Both the position numbers and the translations under genes were made by a program. From contig DNHA01000048.1 of NCBI GenBank assembly GCA_003486025.1, forward strand, positions 1 through 8,772: a DNA stretch of 8,772 bases, written 5' to 3'. Of this stretch, positions 5,935 through 8,772 are shown in pieces. Within the stretch, counting starts at the first letter, position 1, and each line of letters opens with the position of its first letter. This DNA is from Micrococcaceae bacterium (lineage in GTDB: Bacteria > Actinomycetota > Actinomycetes > Actinomycetales > Micrococcaceae). The notes beneath the pieces are model-generated. The model saw nothing but the letters and a program-made list of their open reading frames with translations. It was not told the origin of the DNA and did no database searches.

Positions 5935-5978
5935 TTGCAGGTCGAAAAATACATTTATACAATTGTCATGCGGACAAT
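5935..5978 (+). promoter_or_regulatory. Candidate sdp operon promoter with palindromic operator
   Basis: In an AT-rich patch, TATACA (5956-5961) is a fair -10; the best -35-like hexamer, TTGCAG (5935-5940), is at a short 15-base spacing, so the promoter may need an activator. Directly after the -10, at the likely start point, lies the dyad ATTGTC-ATGCG-GACAAT (5962-5978), the usual place for a repressor. Transcription from here would leave a leader of about 118 bases. In B. subtilis the immunity gene is controlled by the ArsR-type repressor SdpR, but no homologue is seen here. Confidence 0.35.
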
Positions 5979-6085
5979 AAGGACATCAATTAGCGTATCT
6001 GAATATTTTGATTTGAAAGTTCATTTCCCGTTGCTCGCAGCCTTTGCTTTTCCCATACACCTCGACGAGGATCTAGGAATCTGGT

Positions 6086-6736
6086 TTGAAAAATAAAAAA
6101 CTCATCGCTCTGGCCACCACAGCGGCTCTTCTGATCGCCCCCACAACCGCTTTCGCCAATGAGACCCCGGCTCCAAAACCCGCCGCATCCAGCCACTTGG
6201 AAGCTGTCAGCTCTTACTCCGTTGAAGACACCCTGAAACTGCTCTTGGCTGGATCCGGACCAGTCGCTGAGAAGAACCCCGAGCTGGTCAGATTCCTCGG
6301 ATTTGCAGAGGATCGCCCCGCAACGGATGAGTCCGCACTCGAAGAGGTAATCGCCGACTACGTGAAGTTCGACCCGAAAACCGCTGCCTCCGTTCAAAAG
6401 CGGCTCGCGTCCGGGCAGCCCCAACAAGTTGAAAAGGCCCTGGCCGACCTGACTTCCTCTTTCCAGAAATACCTCAAGAAGAAGTCCGCCAGCCAGTCGG
6501 AGAAGAGCAATCTTCCCGTGGCCGATGCGGCCGGATGCGGCGTGTTCAAGGTGTGCGTCGGCGTAACGCTGCTCGCCGTGGCGAATGGTGTGGTGTACGC
6601 GAATGTGGCCGCTGCGACGTTCGCGGTGGCCACCTTGGCAATTGCCTGGGTCTACCTTATGGACGATCCGAGCCAGACTACCGAGTTTGAACGCGATGAG
6701 TTCATTGCCAAGATGACACGAGCGCTGAGCAGCTAG
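6086..6736 (+). CDS. sdpC: SdpC-family antimicrobial peptide precursor (cannibalism toxin)
   Basis: This 216-residue precursor is close in length to B. subtilis SdpC (about 203). A Sec signal peptide (MKNKK, hydrophobic core 6-18) ends in AFA with probable cleavage after residue 24. A mostly polar, helical propeptide runs to about 150. The hydrophobic toxin segment starts with CGVFKVC, Cys151 to Cys157, the same C-X5-C spacing that forms the disulfide at the N-terminus of mature SDP. It continues with Ala/Val/Leu-rich sequence to AWVYLM (187-192). From Cys151 to Met192 is 42 residues, the length of mature SDP. A charged tail (193-216) would be removed. In B. subtilis the peptide is secreted and collapses the proton motive force of sensitive cells. 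The TTG start at 6086 has AGGA (6075-6078) 7 bases upstream, and the signal peptide begins there. It is the first gene of the operon. Confidence 0.9.
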   Translation: MKNKKLIALATTAALLIAPTTAFANETPAPKPAASSHLEAVSSYSVEDTLKLLLAGSGPVAEKNPELVRFLGFAEDRPATDESALEEVIADYVKFDPKTAASVQKRLASGQPQQVEKALADLTSSFQKYLKKKSASQSEKSNLPVADAAGCGVFKVCVGVTLLAVANGVVYANVAAATFAVATLAIAWVYLMDDPSQTTEFERDEFIAKMTRALSS

Positions 6737-6743
6737 CCTCGCG

Positions 6744-7325
6744 ATGCAAGATACACCAACAAAAGCCGCCCCAGGCCGAGCTGCGGCCTGGGGCGGCCTG
6801 CTGTCGCTGATAGCCTTTGTCCTGATTCTCGCGCTGACGATTGCCATGTCGCTGCCGAGCAACGTACTGGCCTCCCGCGACGGATCGCTGCTGAGGAAAA
6901 CAAGTGTCGAGCTGATCCCCCAAGGCTGGGCATTCTTCACCAAGCCTCCGAGCGAAAGCGAGATCGTACCTTTTTCGGTGACCAATGATGCTGCACCAGT
7001 ATCCGCGCTCGCGCCGCCACAGGCCGAATTCAAAAATCTCCTGGGCCTCTCCCGTGCACAGCGCGCCCAGGGTCCCGAACTGGCAGGCTACGTCAACGAA
7101 GTCACCCGTTGGGTCGACTGCACGTCGAGCGAACCCGGGATCTGCGCGCAAGACCTCCTGGACGAGGGCGGTACTGCGCAAAAGTTCGAATCCACGACTT
7201 CCGCTGCCTCGCTGTGCGGAACGATCATTGCGCTTGAAACCGAGCCTGTTCGTTGGTCGTTCAGAGAATTCTCCACCTCGGCGCGCACCGCGAAACGCGC
7301 AGCGTTGCTGGAGGTGTCATGCTGA
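6744..7325 (+). CDS. sdpA: SdpA-family toxin maturation protein
   Basis: This 193-residue protein starts 7 bases after the sdpC stop. One membrane helix (about 15-36) follows a short N-terminus, and a polar domain follows. The family signature IPQGWAFFTK (58-67) is present. In B. subtilis, SdpA and SdpB are both needed to turn secreted SdpC into active SDP, though the chemistry is not settled. Four cysteines (126, 134, 158 and the last residue, 193) lie in the domain after the helix and could take part in disulfide chemistry, which is inference. The ribosome binding site before ATG 6744 is poor, so translation probably depends on coupling to sdpC. A very stable hairpin covers codons 8 to 18. 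The last 7 bases overlap sdpB. The next in-frame start is Met35, beyond the helix, so the 6744 start is preferred. Confidence 0.85.
   Translation: MQDTPTKAAPGRAAAWGGLLSLIAFVLILALTIAMSLPSNVLASRDGSLLRKTSVELIPQGWAFFTKPPSESEIVPFSVTNDAAPVSALAPPQAEFKNLLGLSRAQRAQGPELAGYVNEVTRWVDCTSSEPGICAQDLLDEGGTAQKFESTTSAASLCGTIIALETEPVRWSFREFSTSARTAKRAALLEVSC
6765..6797 (+). promoter_or_regulatory. Perfect 14-bp GC-rich hairpin inside the start of sdpA
   Basis: GCCGCCCCAGGCCG (6765-6778) is the exact reverse complement of CGGCCTGGGGCGGC (6784-6797), with a 5-base loop AGCTG. It starts 29 bases after the sdpC stop codon and 22 bases into sdpA. No T-run follows. It could cause partial termination, protect the sdpC message from 3' decay, or limit sdpA translation. 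All three would give more toxin precursor than maturation protein. Confidence 0.6.
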
Positions 7326-8320
7326 ACCGGATTCTTCAACCGATAGAGAACGCGATCGCCAATTTCCACGGGGCAGATCGCTGGATTGGGTCTGGCCGCA
7401 CGCTGATTGCGCTGGCGCAGCTGAGCATACTTTGCTTTACGCCCACCGCATACCTTTTCGTGCCGGTCTCCGGAGAACCGCAAAAGCCGCACTGCGAAGG
7501 GTGGAAGGGCCTCACCGCCTATTGCTTGGGCAACGACGATTTCCGGCCTTGGGTCTCAATACTGCTCATTGCCCTTCTTATGGTGGTCGCCTCGGGCTTC
7601 TTCCCGGCTCTGACAGCGGTGCCGCATTACTGGGCTACGGTATCCATCTCGACGGGAATCTCGCTGCCTGACGGTGGCGAGGCTGCGGCTCAAGTCATCA
7701 CGCTATTTTTGGTTTTCCTGCTTTTGGGCGACCGCCGGAAAACTCATTGGCATCGAGCTTCACCGAGCACCAGGCCGAGAAATGTCCTGCTTGGGCTGAC
7801 CTGGGCCGCTCATTGGGGACTTCGGCTTCAGATGGCTTGGATCTATGTGAACGCGGCAATTCCCAAGCTTTCGGTCCAAGAGTGGAAAGACGGAACCGCG
7901 GTGTACTACATAACCCGCGGTGAATTCTTCGGTGCGCCAAAGCACCTGCAAGAACTGATCTATTGGGCAACGTCCATGCCCTTGGTCGAACTGATGTTGA
8001 CGTGGGGAACTATCGCCGCCGAACTGACGATTGCCTACTTCTTGATTTTCGGGAAGAAGCGCACGCGCCTGGTCTCGCTGGCTTTATGCGTCGCTCTGCA
8101 TGCGGGCATCATTGCAGTCATCGGCCTGTGGTCCTTCGCTCTGGTGATGATCGGCGGAGTTGCCGCAGCCATGGCGGGTATCCAACTGAGACGGCAGGTT
8201 CATGCACCGGGTGCCCAGCGATCCGCTCCCATCACCGCTGCACCCGCTGACTTCACCGGCGTAAACTCGCTTGGCTCAAGCGACAAGCATTCAACTTCTC
8301 CCCTAGTTAAAGGAATATGA
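7319..8320 (+). CDS. sdpB: SdpB-family membrane protein for toxin maturation
   Basis: This 333-residue multi-pass membrane protein has the HTTM-like fold shared by SdpB and vitamin K-dependent carboxylase relatives. Hydrophobic stretches at about 26-50, 77-101, 122-137, 156-177, 220-245, 251-270 and 272-289 suggest six or seven helices. Conserved-looking motifs are PHYWATVSISTGISLPDGG (102-120), YVNAAIPKL..EWKDGTAVYY (176-197) and LHAGI (260-264). A polar tail (291-333) is probably cytoplasmic. With SdpA it is required in B. subtilis for making active SDP. The start ATG 7319 was chosen over an upstream GTG at 7253 because GGAGGT (7310-7315) precedes it closely and the family N-terminus begins here. 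It overlaps the end of sdpA by 7 bases, indicating coupled translation. Confidence 0.85.
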   Translation: MLNRILQPIENAIANFHGADRWIGSGRTLIALAQLSILCFTPTAYLFVPVSGEPQKPHCEGWKGLTAYCLGNDDFRPWVSILLIALLMVVASGFFPALTAVPHYWATVSISTGISLPDGGEAAAQVITLFLVFLLLGDRRKTHWHRASPSTRPRNVLLGLTWAAHWGLRLQMAWIYVNAAIPKLSVQEWKDGTAVYYITRGEFFGAPKHLQELIYWATSMPLVELMLTWGTIAAELTIAYFLIFGKKRTRLVSLALCVALHAGIIAVIGLWSFALVMIGGVAAAMAGIQLRRQVHAPGAQRSAPITAAPADFTGVNSLGSSDKHSTSPLVKGI

Positions 8321-8321
8321 A

Positions 8322-8675
8322 ATGGAAGACCTGGCATTTGGAGCTCTTGTAGTTAGCATCCTGTTTGTCCTCATGTGCACAATGCTGGCTTCAATGACCC
8401 GGTCAGGGTCTTTATCGGCCAACCGCGTCTTCGGCTTGAAGACCAAGCACACGCTCGCCTCCGATGAAGCGTGGATAGCGGGGCACAGGGCCGCCGGTCC
8501 CCTATTATGGGGTTCCGCTGCTGTCGCACTGGCTGGCGCTGTCACGACCGGCCTGCTGCTTGCTGCCGGTGATTCGCAAGTTGCCGGTGTGGTGGGCTGG
8601 GTCGGCGTGCTGATAAATGTGGGGCTTCTGGTTTACGCAACCCGAGTCGCGAACAGGGCAGCTCGCGCCGCATAA
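8322..8675 (+). CDS. sdpI: SdpI-family immunity protein
   Basis: This 117-residue membrane protein has about three helices (5-24, 60-82, 88-107). The SdpI/YhfL signature follows the first helix: NRVFGLKT (34-41), then TLASDEAW (44-51) and HRAA (55-58). In B. subtilis SdpI confers resistance to SDP and also relays the toxin signal to the repressor SdpR. That protein is about 207 residues with an extra N-terminal membrane domain; this one is the single SdpI domain only. The start codon lies one base after the sdpB stop and has AAAGGA (8309-8314) 7 bases upstream, the best ribosome binding site in the operon, as fits an immunity gene. Related single-domain proteins also occur outside toxin loci, but the position here supports immunity. 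Confidence 0.88.
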   Translation: MEDLAFGALVVSILFVLMCTMLASMTRSGSLSANRVFGLKTKHTLASDEAWIAGHRAAGPLLWGSAAVALAGAVTTGLLLAAGDSQVAGVVGWVGVLINVGLLVYATRVANRAARAA

Positions 8676-8685
8676 TTGCGGCGCG
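8664..8685 (+). terminator. Hairpin at the end of the sdp operon
   Basis: CGCGCCGC (8664-8671) and GCGGCGCG (8678-8685) form a perfect 8-bp stem with loop ATAATT. The sdpI stop codon TAA (8673-8675) is in the loop. No T-run follows. A translating ribosome would cover it until termination, so it may act as a 3'-end stabiliser rather than the main terminator. Confidence 0.5.
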
Positions 8686-8744
8686 CACCCCTGCACTCGA
8701 TAGTTGAATGCAGATGGCTGCGGTCTTGGAGGTTCAACGCCCCG

Positions 8745-8767
8745 CACCGCCAGCTAGGCAGGCGGTG
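8745..8767. terminator. Candidate terminator at the window edge
   Basis: CACCGCC (8745-8751) pairs with GGCGGTG (8761-8767) around AGCTAGGCA. It lies 70 bases after sdpI. The sequence ends at 8772, so a following T-run cannot be checked. It may serve sdpI or a convergent gene to the right. Confidence 0.35.
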
Positions 8768-8772
8768 AGCTG

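Larger units (their letters stand above)
5763..5954 (-). pseudogene. Possible remnant of a GNAT acetyltransferase N-terminus
   Basis: A 63-residue open frame contains DDPAVNELAKSLPAWFG (36-52). This resembles the first helix of one group of GNAT acetyltransferases, of the form D.pAv..LA.sLPeWFg. The remaining roughly 100 residues of such an enzyme, including the acetyl-CoA loop, are absent, and I could not find them in another frame below 5763. There is no good ribosome binding site. The resemblance covers under 20 residues and may be chance. Confidence 0.2.
5553..5978. repeat. 11-bp inverted repeats bounding a 426-base segment
   Basis: ATTGTCCGCAT (5553-5563) recurs as its exact reverse complement ATGCGGACAAT (5968-5978). 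The enclosed segment holds both copies of the CCCTCCT-ACAAAAGTA box. The ends could be those of a small non-autonomous element or two operator copies for looping. No matching target duplication is visible: the left flank is CTACCCC and the right flank is AAGGACA. A related GTCCGCA also occurs at 5533-5539. Confidence 0.35.
5171..6085. other. Long stretch with no intact gene upstream of the toxin operon
   Basis: No frame here reads as a complete protein. Just after the monooxygenase there are only short palindromes, CCGGA-A-TCCGG (5231-5241) and GTGCC-CGAC-GGCAC (5251-5264), which are weak terminator candidates. A further small hairpin, CCGCG-TTCTC-CGCGG, lies at 5595-5609. From about 5550 the stretch becomes rich in inverted and direct repeats, listed separately. 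The last 150 bases are AT-rich and should contain the sdp promoter. Confidence 0.5.

Noticed and set aside
5553..5978. Insertion sequence
   Set aside because: There is no transposase gene or fragment and no target duplication; only the 11-bp inverted repeats support it.
5990..7033. 347-codon open frame on the minus strand
   Set aside because: It is antisense to sdpC and sdpA, whose protein features are clear. It has no recognisable domain.
8678..8751. tRNA-like pattern (GGTTCAA and a 3' ACCGCCA near the end)
   Set aside because: The T-stem has mismatches, the acceptor ends do not pair fully, and no convincing anticodon arm can be drawn.
1..8772. CRISPR array or prophage
   Set aside because: There are no regularly spaced repeats, cas genes, integrase or phage structural genes in the window.

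Overview
The window looks like chromosomal DNA of a moderately high-GC actinobacterium, most likely of the Arthrobacter/Glutamicibacter group (Micrococcaceae). This rests on codon use, the style of the protein families, the scarcity of TTA codons in the main genes, and terminators with GC-rich stems and few T residues. No rRNA gene or other strict taxonomic marker is present, so the placement is an inference.

Layout. Positions 1-56 hold the terminator of a gene outside the window. 223-2106 (+) encodes a MobA-type 3-hydroxybenzoate 4-monooxygenase, with a candidate promoter and operator upstream and a hairpin after it. Convergent to it, 2387-2812 (-) encodes a small four-helix membrane protein of unknown function. 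2813-3255 has no gene and holds a candidate promoter for the membrane protein and the terminator of the next gene. 3256-3975 (-) is a short-chain dehydrogenase/reductase (SDR). It is divergent from a luciferase-like flavin monooxygenase at 4253-5170 (+), and their shared intergenic region carries several inverted repeats. The monooxygenase is preceded by a 16-codon ORF with the better ribosome binding site, overlapping its start as ATGA. 5171-6085 has no intact gene. It holds inverted repeats, a box present twice (and once more, degenerate, elsewhere in the window), and a possible acetyltransferase remnant.

The most striking part is 6086-8675 (+), a compact four-gene operon equivalent to the Bacillus subtilis SDP (sporulation delaying protein) cannibalism-toxin locus: sdpC (toxin precursor), sdpA, sdpB and an SdpI-type immunity gene. 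The precursor has a signal peptide, a propeptide, a hydrophobic segment beginning with the Cys-X5-Cys hallmark of SDP, and a tail. SdpA and SdpB would mature or activate the toxin at the membrane and the SdpI-like protein would protect the producer. The order C-A-B-I differs from B. subtilis sdpABC plus sdpRI, and no sdpR-like repressor gene lies in the window. A perfect 14-bp hairpin sits inside the first codons of sdpA, just after the toxin gene, and could set a high ratio of toxin precursor to maturation proteins.

The aromatic monooxygenase, SDR and flavin monooxygenase are metabolic genes with no evident link to the toxin operon.
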